Positions 33,845 to 42,302 of a stretch of DNA of 64,000 bases are shown here, piece after piece; position 1 is the stretch's first letter; each line of letters opens with the position of its first letter. Source of the DNA: Verrucomicrobiales bacterium (GTDB taxonomy: Bacteria > Verrucomicrobiota > Verrucomicrobiia > Verrucomicrobiales > DEV007); contig JAPYUT010000003.1 in the NCBI GenBank assembly GCA_029940475.1, forward strand, positions 62,001 through 126,000, given 5' to 3'. The position numbers and the translations under genes were made by a program. The notes beneath the pieces are model-generated. The model searched no databases. It was not told the DNA's origin and was given only the letters and a program-made list of their open reading frames with translations.

Positions 33845-35206
33845 ATGCCAAAAGTATATATCAAGACCTATGGTTGCCAGATGAACGAGCGTGACTCGGC
33901 TCAGGTTGCCCGGATGTTGACTGACAGAGGTTACCTGATGACCGGAGATCAGGCTGAGGCAGATGTGGTGTTAATAAACACTTGCTCAGTGCGTGACATG
34001 GCCGAGCAAAAAGCCCTTAACAAGATGAGTTCCATGCTGCATATGCGCAAAACCCGTCCGCATATGGTCTATGGATTCATGGGATGCATGGCGCAGAGTC
34101 GTGGGGGTGAACTCATTGATAGCGGAGCTGATCTGGTGGTGGGCACGCAGAAATATCACCGCGTGGCTGATTATGTCTCGGAGATTCTCCAGGCCAGGGC
34201 GGATGTCCGCATGGAGGATTTGCGCACTTCAATTGTCGATACGGAAGAGGAGGCTGGTTCGCAGAATACGATTCGAGATGGTGCGGCGGCGGAGAATGCG
34301 GCAACTGCCTTTGTCTCGATCATGCAGGGGTGTAACATGAAGTGCTCGTTCTGTATTGTTCCTTATACGCGCGGCGCTGAACGCGGTCGACCGATTGCCG
34401 ATATTGTTGATGAAGTGGAGCGGCTGGCCGCCGCCGGGGTGCGTGAGGTGACTTTACTGGGACAAATTGTCAACCTGTACGGTCACCATGAATTTCCCGT
34501 CGTCGATGGCAAGAGCCCATTTGTGCAACTGCTTGAGAAGGTTGCGGCTGTGGGAGGAATTGAACGGGTGCGCTTCACATCCCCTCATCCTGTGGGTTAC
34601 AAGCAGGATTTAATCGATGCTTTTGGTGTGATACCCGAGCTTGTTGAACATGTGCATTTCCCGGTGCAGTCCGGTTCGGACAAGATCCTCAAAGCGATGC
34701 GCCGTCCCTACACGAGTAAAAAGTTTGAGGACTTGTGTGCGCGGATGCGTGCGGTGAAGCCCGGAATTGCCATAACCACTGATGTTATTGTGGGGTTTCC
34801 CGGGGAGGGGGATAATGAGTATGCCGAGACTCGCGCTCTTTGTGAGCGTGTTCGTTTTGATAACGCTTTTGTTTTCCGTTACTCAAAGCGCAGGGGAACG
34901 CCGGCGGCTGAGATGGAGGAGTCCATCCAGGTTTCTGAGCGGATTAAAGTGCAGCGCAATCAGGATTTGTTGGCAGTTGTCGATGGTATCGGCACGGAGA
35001 AGAACATGGCTCTGGTGGGAACCCGTCAGCAGGTGTTGTGTGAGGGGCCGAGCAAGCGCAAGGCTGAACGACTTACCGGGCGCACCCGCACCAACAAAAT
35101 CGTCATTTTTGACGGCAAGCGTGAACAGCTGGCCGGAAAGGTGTTTGATGTGGACATTGAACACTGCACTGGCCATGTGCTGTATGGCGATCCCGTGCTA
35201 GATTAA
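33845..35206 (+). CDS. miaB: tRNA-2-methylthio-N6-dimethylallyladenosine synthase
   Basis: MiaB is a radical-SAM enzyme that adds a methylthio group to i6A37 of tRNAs. The 453-residue product has the N-terminal UPF0004 domain with three cysteines for the auxiliary cluster (TYGCQMNE, INTCSVRD, GFMGCMAQ), the radical-SAM motif CSFCIVPYTRG with three cysteines, and a C-terminal TRAM domain (from about residue 385). It has GQIVNLYG where most homologues have GQNVNSY. It is followed after 5 bases by a small membrane-protein gene, probably co-transcribed. Confidence 0.92.
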   Translation: MPKVYIKTYGCQMNERDSAQVARMLTDRGYLMTGDQAEADVVLINTCSVRDMAEQKALNKMSSMLHMRKTRPHMVYGFMGCMAQSRGGELIDSGADLVVGTQKYHRVADYVSEILQARADVRMEDLRTSIVDTEEEAGSQNTIRDGAAAENAATAFVSIMQGCNMKCSFCIVPYTRGAERGRPIADIVDEVERLAAAGVREVTLLGQIVNLYGHHEFPVVDGKSPFVQLLEKVAAVGGIERVRFTSPHPVGYKQDLIDAFGVIPELVEHVHFPVQSGSDKILKAMRRPYTSKKFEDLCARMRAVKPGIAITTDVIVGFPGEGDNEYAETRALCERVRFDNAFVFRYSKRRGTPAAEMEESIQVSERIKVQRNQDLLAVVDGIGTEKNMALVGTRQQVLCEGPSKRKAERLTGRTRTNKIVIFDGKREQLAGKVFDVDIEHCTGHVLYGDPVLD

Positions 35207-35211
35207 AGCCC

Positions 35212-35793
35212 ATGACCCGTCACCTCTATTGCGATTTCCTGAGCTTGCAGGCAGTTGGCCTGATTATCGGTTGCCTGTTGATCATCACGCATGCCCTGGC
35301 GCTTTTGAAACCGGTGATGATGCAGGATTTCCTCAGGCAATTGCCCCGTCACCGGCAAATCGGCATCGCGATTTTAGCAATCGATTTCATCTGGGCTTTT
35401 TGGCTTATCGGGAACATTGACCTAGGGGAATTTTATACATGGGAAACGCCGATTCGCTTTATTTTGCCTGTTTGTTTCGTGCTGTTCATTGTCTATGTGG
35501 AGGAATTTCTCACTGTCCGCGCTGCCGGGATCTTTTTTCTACTGCTGGCCTGTCCTGTGCTTGATGTGGCTTTTCTCCAAGATCCGTCAACCCGGTTATT
35601 GCTGCCATTGCTTGCTTATATCTGGATTTTGCTGGCACTTTTCTGGATCGGGATGCCTTACCTGATGCGTGATCAGATCACTTGGGTGAGCCGCAGTAGT
35701 GGTCGCTGGCGCATTTTTTCCGGAGCGGGACTGGCCTATGGTGTCGCCTTGCTGGTTTGTGCCGTGGCGTTCTGGGGAGATAAGGGGTCATAA
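35212..35793 (+). CDS. conserved multi-pass membrane protein, unknown function
   Basis: The 193-residue product has about six hydrophobic helices (near 12-34, 49-69, 80-98, 102-122, 127-149 and 169-187) joined by short loops. I do not recognise a family. Its start lies 5 bases after miaB, so the two are likely one transcript, but miaB coupling says nothing about function. The coding sequence is confirmed by its uninterrupted frame and strongly membrane-like composition. Confidence 0.65.
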   Translation: MTRHLYCDFLSLQAVGLIIGCLLIITHALALLKPVMMQDFLRQLPRHRQIGIAILAIDFIWAFWLIGNIDLGEFYTWETPIRFILPVCFVLFIVYVEEFLTVRAAGIFFLLLACPVLDVAFLQDPSTRLLLPLLAYIWILLALFWIGMPYLMRDQITWVSRSSGRWRIFSGAGLAYGVALLVCAVAFWGDKGS

Positions 35794-35817
35794 GCAAACA
35801 AATGCGCATATATGACA

Positions 35818-35839
35818 TTCACCTGTTGCAACCGGTGAA
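35818..35839. promoter_or_regulatory. 22-bp near-perfect palindrome upstream of the GT9 gene
   Basis: A 22-base inverted repeat with a single mismatched pair is centred on a TTGCAA core, 85 bases before the GT9 start. It has no T tract, so a dimeric regulator operator is more likely than a terminator. Confidence 0.45.
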
Positions 35840-35923
35840 GTGATTGCGAGGAATCGCAGGATACACGGCGGAGCCGGATAAATTTGCTGAAATTATCGGG
35901 GTATGGGGTTTCTTTTGCACCCC

Positions 35924-36850
35924 ATGGGCAAGATACTCGTTATTCGTGGAGGTGCGATCGGTGATTTTATCCTGACACTGCCGGCCGTTTCGCTCTTGAG
36001 GCGTGACCTTCCGGGTGCGTGTATCGAGATGCTTGGCTACCGGCCGATTGTTGACCTGGCGGATGTCGCAGGTTTCGCAGATTCGGTGCGATCAATGGAA
36101 CACGGCTCGCTCGCCGGCTTTTTCGCACCTGACACTGATCTGGATAATCAATGGTGTGATTATTTTTCAGGTTTTGACCTCGTCGTGAGCTATCTCCATG
36201 ATAACAATGGTTATTTCCGGGGCAACCTTGAGCGGGCCGGGGTGAAGGCGCTGCTTGAGGGGATTTCCAGGGTTGATCCCTCTACCGGCGAACATGCGGC
36301 ATGCCAATTGGCAAGGGTGCTGGAGAACATTGCACTTTTCCTTGATGATCCGGCCCCGGTGATCACTCTGCCCAGCACGGGGGAGGCAATCATCGAGAAT
36401 GGTGTTGCGATCCACCCGGGAAGTGGCGGAGTTGCCAAAAACTGGCGATTGGAAGACTGGATCCGGATTGGTGAGGCGATTGCGCGGCATGAAAACGGCT
36501 CTCAGATATTACTGGTGACCGGTGAAGCGGAGGAGGAGAAACATGCGGAGTTGTCGGCGGCGTGGTGCTCTTCCGGTGTCAGTTTTCAACATGCGCACAG
36601 CTGGCCATTACCCCGTTTGGGGGATGCACTATCGAAATGTCGTCTTTTTCTCGGGCATGACAGCGGTATTTCTCACCTGGCTGCAGCGCTTGGCATTCCA
36701 TGCCTGTTGCTCTTTGGCCCTACCGACCCGGCCGTCTGGGCGCCGGCGAATACCGGGGTGGAGGTGTTGCGCAGTGAGACCGGGAAGATGGGTGATATTA
36801 CATATCGGGATGTTATCAGCAGGGTGTCCGCATTTTTAAAATGTTTGTAG
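35924..36850 (+). CDS. glycosyltransferase family 9 (heptosyltransferase-like)
   Basis: The 308-residue GT-B protein has the GT9 start ILVIRGGAIGDFILTLPAV, a mid-protein VAIHPGSGGVAKNW phosphate/nucleotide region and the C-terminal CRLFLGHDSGISHLAAALGIPCLLLFGPTDP motif that binds the ADP-sugar donor. GT9 enzymes add heptose or similar sugars to LPS core. The ATG at 35924 starts exactly at the first strand; the ORF also opens seven codons upstream at 35903. The downstream adenylate kinase homologue could be in the same unit (43-base gap). Confidence 0.87.
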   Translation: MGKILVIRGGAIGDFILTLPAVSLLRRDLPGACIEMLGYRPIVDLADVAGFADSVRSMEHGSLAGFFAPDTDLDNQWCDYFSGFDLVVSYLHDNNGYFRGNLERAGVKALLEGISRVDPSTGEHAACQLARVLENIALFLDDPAPVITLPSTGEAIIENGVAIHPGSGGVAKNWRLEDWIRIGEAIARHENGSQILLVTGEAEEEKHAELSAAWCSSGVSFQHAHSWPLPRLGDALSKCRLFLGHDSGISHLAAALGIPCLLLFGPTDPAVWAPANTGVEVLRSETGKMGDITYRDVISRVSAFLKCL

Positions 36851-36893
36851 CTTTGCTTGTAAGTCACCCTTTATTTGTTATTTAATCTGCTAT

Positions 36894-37514
36894 ATGTCTG
36901 AGCGATTCCTCACATTTTTGTTTTTTGGCGCACCTGGGAGCGGTAAGGGAACCCAGGGGCGGGTGCTCGGTCAGATACCGCGTTTCTATCACTGTGCCTG
37001 TGGTGAGGTGTTCCGTTCCCTGGATACCCGCACTGACCTAGGGAAGGAATTTGTGGACTATTCAAGCCGGGGGGAATTGGTGCCTGATGATATCACGGTA
37101 AAGCTGTGGCGGGCTGCCATTGACGCCAAGGTTGATTCCCATGCGTTCAAGCCTGACATCGACTTTCTTGTCCTTGATGGGATTCCCCGCAATATCGAGC
37201 AGGCCAGGCTCATGGATGAGCATTGCGAGATTGCCCAGGTGTTCCATCTCAGCTGTCCCGAACGCGAAGAATTGATGCGCCGTATCCGTAAGCGGGCACT
37301 TAAGGAGAACCGTCTTGATGATGCTTCTGATGCAGTTATTGAGAATCGGATGCGTCAGTATGAGGAGGAGACCAAGCAGTTACTTGATTATTATTCTCCG
37401 GAACTCCTGACCAACATAAATGCCCAGCAGCCGCCCATTAAAGTTCTTCAGGATATCATATATACCGTCACTTCGTTGCGGGTCTGGCAGGCGACTGCAG
37501 ACGAGGTGTATTAA
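36894..37514 (+). CDS. adenylate kinase family nucleoside monophosphate kinase
   Basis: The 206-residue product has the P-loop GAPGSGKGTQ, the FRSLDTRTDLGKEF NMP-binding region and LVLDGIPRN in place of the usual LDGFPR, followed by a short LID (RKRALKENRLDDASD). It interconverts AMP and ADP with ATP or handles another NMP. The LID lacks the zinc-binding cysteines and the Phe-to-Ile change in the PR motif is unusual, so it may be a paralogue rather than the main Adk. Its C-terminal 35 residues have no clear family match. Confidence 0.72.
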   Translation: MSERFLTFLFFGAPGSGKGTQGRVLGQIPRFYHCACGEVFRSLDTRTDLGKEFVDYSSRGELVPDDITVKLWRAAIDAKVDSHAFKPDIDFLVLDGIPRNIEQARLMDEHCEIAQVFHLSCPEREELMRRIRKRALKENRLDDASDAVIENRMRQYEEETKQLLDYYSPELLTNINAQQPPIKVLQDIIYTVTSLRVWQATADEVY

Positions 37515-37555
37515 GTGATAGGTTTAGTTCAGATCATGAAGAAGGTTGAAGTGGA

Positions 37556-38500
37556 GTGAAGGTTGTATTTTTCGGGACAGGTGACATCGGCTTACCCAGC
37601 CTTGAGGCACTTTTTGCCTCTGCCGGGCATGAGTTGCTTGCCGTGTTTACCCAGCCGGATAAACCGTTCGGCAGGGCAGGTGAGCTGAAGGTGCCGGGGC
37701 CAAAGCTTTTTGCCGGGCAGAATGGCATCGCGATACATCAACCTGCAAATATGCGTGATATTGACAGCGTGGAGATTCTCCGCAGTTATGCACCGGATAT
37801 TATCGTGGTTGTCGCCTATGGCCAGATCCTGCCAAAGCAGGTGTTGGAGCTTCCCTCAAGTGCCTGCTTGAACCTGCATGCATCGATATTGCCTTCATAT
37901 CGTGGAGCAGCCCCGATACAGGCGGCTATTCTTGCTGGTGAGAGGGAAAGTGGAATGACGGTGATGTATATGGATGAGGGACTTGATACCGGAGATATCC
38001 TCTTGGTGCATAAACTTGAGCTTGCTACTGAGGAAACCGGCGGGTCATTGCATGATCGCCTGGCTGAGATTGGCCCCTTGGCCCTGATGGAGGCATTGAC
38101 CCTGCTGGAGGATGGGCCGGCCCCGCGAATCGTTCAGGATCACGGCGCGGCAAGCCATATGGGGAAATTAAAGCGTGGGGATGGGGCAATTGACTGGCAC
38201 CTGAGCGCCGGGAGAATTGATCGGCAAATACGTGCTTTTGATCCCTGGCCGGGTAGTTTTACCGGGTTGAAGGATGGCACTGCCACAAAGATTTTTCCTC
38301 CCGTTGAACTCTTGCCGGGCACATCTGCTCCACCGGGTGAGATCATTGAGGCCAATAGGCAGGGTATTATCGTTGGCTGCGGAGAAGGTGCCCTGCGGAT
38401 CCTGGAGATTCAGCCTGCGGGCAGCCGGAGGATGCCGGTTGTGGATTTCCTGGCAGGCCGGAAACTACAGGCGGGGGATATTTTAACAGGCTGCAGTTAA
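37556..38500 (+). CDS. fmt: methionyl-tRNA formyltransferase
   Basis: Fmt formylates initiator Met-tRNA with 10-formyl-THF. The 314-residue product starts at GTG and has VVFFGTGDIGLPSLEAL at the N-terminus, the catalytic LNLHASILPSYRGAAPIQAAI region with the Asn/His/Asp set (later MDEGLDTGDIL), and the C-terminal OB-like domain with FDPWPGSFT. The GTG start lacks a strong Shine-Dalgarno. Usually fmt is next to def; here it sits between an adenylate kinase homologue and pyrH-frr. Confidence 0.92.
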   Translation: MKVVFFGTGDIGLPSLEALFASAGHELLAVFTQPDKPFGRAGELKVPGPKLFAGQNGIAIHQPANMRDIDSVEILRSYAPDIIVVVAYGQILPKQVLELPSSACLNLHASILPSYRGAAPIQAAILAGERESGMTVMYMDEGLDTGDILLVHKLELATEETGGSLHDRLAEIGPLALMEALTLLEDGPAPRIVQDHGAASHMGKLKRGDGAIDWHLSAGRIDRQIRAFDPWPGSFTGLKDGTATKIFPPVELLPGTSAPPGEIIEANRQGIIVGCGEGALRILEIQPAGSRRMPVVDFLAGRKLQAGDILTGCS

Positions 38501-38562
38501 GGAAATAGCTTTCCAATTCACCGGGTTTGTTGTTTTCTTGGACAAGCTTTTGCCATACAAAT

Positions 38563-39306
38563 ATGTCCGATCCAATTCTCCGGCGAAATTTCAAACGCGT
38601 TGTCCTGAAGTTAAGCGGTGAGGCGCTGCGTGAACCGGGCAGTCATGATAATATCTCCCCGGAGATTGTTGAGGCCATGGCTGAGCAGATCAAGCTTGCG
38701 CATCAGGCCGGCATTGAGATCGGAGTGGTGGTGGGCGGTGGAAATTTCTGGCGCGGCATTAGTGCCAGCAACAGGGGAATGGAGCGCGCAACAGCCGATT
38801 ACATGGGGATGCTGGCCACGGTGATGAATTCTCTCGCCCTGCAAAGCATGCTGGAGGACATGGGAGTCCCGACACGGGTGCAGACCGCCATAGAGATGAA
38901 GAATGTTGCGGAGCCTTTTATCCGCCGGGTAGCAATGCGTCATTTGGAGCTGGGCAGGGTTGTTATATTCGGCGCCGGTACCGGCAACCCGTTTTTCACG
39001 ACTGATACCACGGCAGCCCTGCGCGCGAGTGAAATTGGTGCTGACGTGGTTCTCAAGGGAACCAAGGTTGACGGAATCTACGATGCGGATCCGGCAGAGA
39101 ACGATGATGCCAGGCGTTATGAACGCGTGACGTTCCAGGAATGCCTGGAAAAGCGCCTCAAGGTACTTGATTCCACCGCGTTCAGCTTGTGCATGGATAA
39201 CTCCAAGCCAATCATTGTCTTTAACATGAAAGTGCAGGATAATATTCGCAGGGCACTGATCGGGGAGCCGGTCGGCACACTGGTAACTTCGGAGGAATGT
39301 GAGTAG
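38563..39306 (+). CDS. pyrH: uridylate kinase
   Basis: PyrH phosphorylates UMP to UDP in pyrimidine synthesis. The 247-residue product has the amino-acid-kinase fold signatures [56 protein letters not shown] and [12 protein letters not shown]. The ATG at 38563 removes 12 upstream residues of no similarity. It is followed after 43 bases by frr, matching the classical pyrH-frr order of many bacteria, though rpsB and tsf are not in front. Confidence 0.94.
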   Translation: MSDPILRRNFKRVVLKLSGEALREPGSHDNISPEIVEAMAEQIKLAHQAGIEIGVVVGGGNFWRGISASNRGMERATADYMGMLATVMNSLALQSMLEDMGVPTRVQTAIEMKNVAEPFIRRVAMRHLELGRVVIFGAGTGNPFFTTDTTAALRASEIGADVVLKGTKVDGIYDADPAENDDARRYERVTFQECLEKRLKVLDSTAFSLCMDNSKPIIVFNMKVQDNIRRALIGEPVGTLVTSEECE

Positions 39307-39349
39307 TATGCCTGTTAATGGTCATTAGAACCCCGACTCATCAAGATCA

Positions 39350-39916
39350 ATGAATCAAGAATCACTGAGCACTGATACACAGGAGGCCATGAGAAAGGCC
39401 GTTGAATACACCTTGCACGAGTTTTCCAGTATACGCACCGGAAAGGCATCGCCGGCATTGGTGGAGAACATTGATGTCCAGGTGCAGTCATACGGATCGA
39501 CAATGAAACTTAAGCAGCTGGCGGTCATATCTTCTCCGGAACCCCGCCTGCTGATGATTTCTCCCTTTGATCCCTCAACAGTGCAGGATATAGAGCGCGG
39601 ACTTAAGGAATCAAAGCTGGGAATAAATCCCGCGGTTGACGGTAAGACGATACGGTTGCCGATTCCTGAGCTTTCCGAGGAACGTCGTATGGACTTGGCT
39701 AAGTTGGTTAAGCAAATGGCGGAGGAAGGGCGTGTGCGTGTGCGTGCTGCACGCAAGCATGGGATGGACGGGGCGAAATTGCTCAAGTCGGATAATTCGA
39801 TTACCGAGGACCAGCAGAGAGACCTGGAAAATGAAATTCAGCAATGGACTGACAAGTTCGTCAAAGAAATTGACGAGCATGTCGAGCACAAGGAAAAAGA
39901 GATAATGACCGTTTAG
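39350..39916 (+). CDS. frr: ribosome recycling factor
   Basis: RRF splits post-termination ribosomes together with EF-G. The 188-residue product shows the two-domain tRNA-like protein: SSIRTGKASPALVENI, the YGSTMKLKQLAVIS strand, ISPFDPSTVQDIERGLKES and the long helix with RRMDLAKLVKQMAEEGRVRVR. Length matches the family. The start lacks a Shine-Dalgarno. A hairpin region follows after about 75 bases. Confidence 0.94.
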   Translation: MNQESLSTDTQEAMRKAVEYTLHEFSSIRTGKASPALVENIDVQVQSYGSTMKLKQLAVISSPEPRLLMISPFDPSTVQDIERGLKESKLGINPAVDGKTIRLPIPELSEERRMDLAKLVKQMAEEGRVRVRAARKHGMDGAKLLKSDNSITEDQQRDLENEIQQWTDKFVKEIDEHVEHKEKEIMTV

Positions 39917-39990
39917 TCCGCCCTGGCGCGCACGTTGACTCAATAACCCCTTTCTCGAATGAGAATGCGGTGGTTTCTTTCATTACTGGC

Positions 39991-40025
39991 CTTTTATACC
40001 ACTGGCGACAATGCCAATATAAAAG
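39991..40025. other. inverted repeat downstream of frr
   Basis: CTTTTATA (39991-39998) pairs with TATAAAAG (40018-40025), with an inner TGGC/GCCA pair (40003-40006, 40013-40016). No T tract follows directly, so it may be a weak terminator or another RNA structure at the end of the frr unit. Confidence 0.4.
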
Positions 40026-40074
40026 AACCGCGAGTTGCCGCGTAGCTTGACGGGACCGGGCGATGAAACTAAAC

Positions 40075-40106
40075 CACGAATTTCTATTTCGCGAATTCCA
40101 CGAATT
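40075..40106. repeat. short CACGAATT direct repeats
   Basis: CACGAATT occurs at 40075-40082 and 40099-40106, with a one-base variant at 40090-40097. The spacing is 15 and 9 bases. The cluster lies between frr and the lipoprotein gene. Confidence 0.55.
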
Positions 40107-40108
40107 AA

Positions 40109-40312
40109 TCAGCGTGATTGCGGTACGTTATTGAAGCGGGAATCAGTTTCCCAGGCCTCGTGGCGTGCCTGTGGCAGGTTGCTGAGACCGCTATCGAGAC
40201 CTGATCCGTCCCAATTACCGACTTGCGTGGCCTCGCAGCCGGAGAAGGCAGTGGCGACAAATATAAGCAGTGCGGATGCTGGAAGAATAGTGTGGAGAAG
40301 TTTCCTGATCAT
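40109..40312 (-). CDS. small lipoprotein, unknown function
   Basis: The 67-residue product has a lipoprotein signal: basic start, hydrophobic core (LPASALLIFVATAF) and lipobox SGC with Cys26. Mature length is about 42 residues, polar and rich in Gly, Asn and Asp. I do not recognise a family. The chosen ATG (40312) starts the signal; the frame extends 16 codons upstream without similarity. It follows the coiled-coil genes on the same strand after 63 bases and may share their transcript. Confidence 0.6.
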   Translation of the reverse strand: MIRKLLHTILPASALLIFVATAFSGCEATQVGNWDGSGLDSGLSNLPQARHEAWETDSRFNNVPQSR

Positions 40313-40375
40313 CGTCGTTTCGCGGTGGTTAGCCTGCCATTGGTGATGCCTCCGAGACAATAAAGAGGGGAGACT

Positions 40376-41167
40376 CTACTCGCCTATATTCTTGAAGATG
40401 ACTGCATCACCCTGTTGCACGGCACCACTGATGTTTTTCTGGTTAATGTCCGCAACAGTCAGTCCAGGTTGGATTGACACTATTTTTAGGGTGGCAATGC
40501 GCTTTTCGCCACGCTTGACGATTAACTCTGAATCATTTTCCACCCCCTGGTCCTTGCCAATGTTTACGACAACAAATCCCCAATCCTTGTTCACGGCACT
40601 GACAGCGCCAACAAGGGCATTGCGGGTAATAGCTGTAAGGCGGTCAGCCTGCACCTGTTTTGCTTTTTCAATGCGGGACTGATTTGAGGCCACTTTTTTG
40701 CTTACGATATCGATCTCAGCCAATTTTGCAGCGAGTTCCTGCTTGGCATCATCGAGATCACTTTCAAATTGCTTGAGAGTATCGGCGACATTCTCCAGGG
40801 TCACGCCCGGGAATTGTGCCTTCATTGTCTCGACTGCTTTCTTGGCTTCGGCAATTTCCTCATCGATCGGTTTCATTGTGCCTTCGAGGGTGCCGATTTC
40901 CGAATTGAGCTTGGTGATATCCAGGTCGGCCTGTTCAAGATCGGCTGTATGTTGGGCGAGTTCCCCTTCGGTTTTCATCCGCAGTTCGAAGGACGTGACC
41001 AGCTTGGGATCCAATTCTTCATCAAATTCCTTAAGCAGGGCATCAATCTGGATATTTGTCGCCAGGCGATCTTTGCGATCCTTGATATAGTTCTCGCGAT
41101 TTTGCCAGCTCAATACGGAGCAGGCAATGAGTGCGGCTGCTGTAATGATAAGAAAGAGTTTCGTCAT
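40376..41167 (-). CDS. membrane-anchored coiled-coil protein with C-terminal beta domain
   Basis: The 263-residue product has an N-terminal hydrophobic segment (about residues 3-21), a long coiled coil (about 30-180, charged Lys/Glu/Leu heptads) and a compact C-terminal domain (VNKDWGFVVVNIGKDQGV, SELIVKRGEKRIATLKI, DINQKN, QQGDAVIF). The same C-terminal pattern occurs in the neighbouring upstream gene, so they are paralogues. Domain order resembles MreC-like envelope scaffolds, but no known function can be assigned. The LIAC sequence could act as a weak lipobox. It lies 45 bases after its paralogue on the same strand. Confidence 0.6.
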   Translation of the reverse strand: MTKLFLIITAAALIACSVLSWQNRENYIKDRKDRLATNIQIDALLKEFDEELDPKLVTSFELRMKTEGELAQHTADLEQADLDITKLNSEIGTLEGTMKPIDEEIAEAKKAVETMKAQFPGVTLENVADTLKQFESDLDDAKQELAAKLAEIDIVSKKVASNQSRIEKAKQVQADRLTAITRNALVGAVSAVNKDWGFVVVNIGKDQGVENDSELIVKRGEKRIATLKIVSIQPGLTVADINQKNISGAVQQGDAVIFKNIGE

Positions 41168-41212
41168 GATTTTCTAGGTAAGGTTTACGGAACGGGTTCT
41201 TTGCTACACCTT

Positions 41213-42136
41213 TTAGTTGCCAAGCCCGAAAGGATCATCAGCGGCCGGGGCAGCCGGGGCGGGATCAGGTGCAAAAGGATCATCTCCGGCAGGAGGTTTG
41301 TTTGCCGGTGCGACCGGAACGGGTGCAAGCTTAGCGGCAGCGGCAGCGGCAGCTCTTTTTTCAGGATCCCATTTGGTGAAAGAGTTGATTTTCACCTGGT
41401 CGCCCGGAGCGAGGGCCTCGCCTTCGGTGACTGAGAGAATGTCACAGATGCTAAAGTTTGGCTCAAGGTTGGTGATCCTGAGGGTTCCGATGAGATCATC
41501 CTCACGCTTGACGTCAAGCTTTGTGCGGGCATTAACACCATGATTCGCCCCGGCGTTGATGATTACAAAACCCCAGCTTCCGTAGGTCGCTGCGATGTTG
41601 GCTTCGATTACAACCATTTCACCGGCGCGCTGCATGGATACTTTCTCTTTGTAGGCGGCGATGGTTTTTTCTGTCTCCACGCGGGTTAGCACGATTTTCT
41701 TGAAGCTCTCTTTTCCGATCAGGATTTCCTGCTGGACGGTTGCCATCTCGGCCTGAAGGTTTTCACTTTTTTCAACGAGGTCCTTAATCTCGCCAATTTC
41801 GGCGACATCTTTCCTTAACTTGTCCAGTTTAACCTGTTTCTCGGCGATCAGCTGCTCAAGCTGCCTCTTGTCTTCTTCCAGTTGAGCCTCCTTTGCCTGT
41901 GCGGCAAGGCTCTTTTTTTCTTCCTCGTTCCTCTCGCCGGTAACCCGGGTAATTTCTTCTTCTGTCTCCTGCTGGCGTGCAACTATATTGGCGCGGTGGT
42001 CCTGTGTATCAGCCAGGTTTGTCTTGGCGCGCTCAAGGAGCGTTACTTCCCTTTCGATGTCTTTTTGGTTAAGATATCGAAAGATTGAGGCGGCGATCGC
42101 GAGCAGGATTACAAGTATGGTCAGTGACTTCCACAT
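41213..42136 (-). CDS. membrane-anchored coiled-coil protein with DDPF tail
   Basis: The 307-residue product parallels its downstream neighbour: an N-terminal helix (residues about 4-22), a long coiled coil (about 25-165), and the same C-terminal beta domain (YGSWGFVIINAGANHGV, TKLDVKREDDLIGTLRI, APGDQVKI). It then adds an Ala/Pro-rich tail with two DDPF motifs (DDPFAPD and the end DDPFGLGN). The pair probably form an envelope complex, but no function is known. The tail may be a docking peptide. Confidence 0.6.
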   Translation of the reverse strand: MWKSLTILVILLAIAASIFRYLNQKDIEREVTLLERAKTNLADTQDHRANIVARQQETEEEITRVTGERNEEEKKSLAAQAKEAQLEEDKRQLEQLIAEKQVKLDKLRKDVAEIGEIKDLVEKSENLQAEMATVQQEILIGKESFKKIVLTRVETEKTIAAYKEKVSMQRAGEMVVIEANIAATYGSWGFVIINAGANHGVNARTKLDVKREDDLIGTLRITNLEPNFSICDILSVTEGEALAPGDQVKINSFTKWDPEKRAAAAAAAKLAPVPVAPANKPPAGDDPFAPDPAPAAPAADDPFGLGN

Positions 42137-42226
42137 GGCGGTAGGGCAGGTCTTGGCTGGGAGAGGTTGGAGATGTTGGTTGGTTTGATTGTATTAATCA
42201 GCTAATTATTAGTGATATTAGCAGGA

Positions 42227-42263
42227 AAAAACAACCATAAAGACCGGATGGAAGGTTGTTTTT
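42227..42263 (-). terminator. terminator-like hairpin after the Bax-inhibitor gene
   Basis: A 10-bp stem (42227-42236 with 42254-42263) has A-rich and T-rich flanks and a 17-base loop. On the minus strand it follows the Bax-inhibitor gene and ends in a T tract. Confidence 0.55.
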
Positions 42264-42302
42264 CGCAGTAAAATGCTGAGCTGAGTGGGATTGTGGTCTC
42301 AT

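Noticed and set aside
40075-40106. CRISPR-like repeat
   Set aside because: The units are only 8 bases with irregular short spacers, and no cas genes are present.
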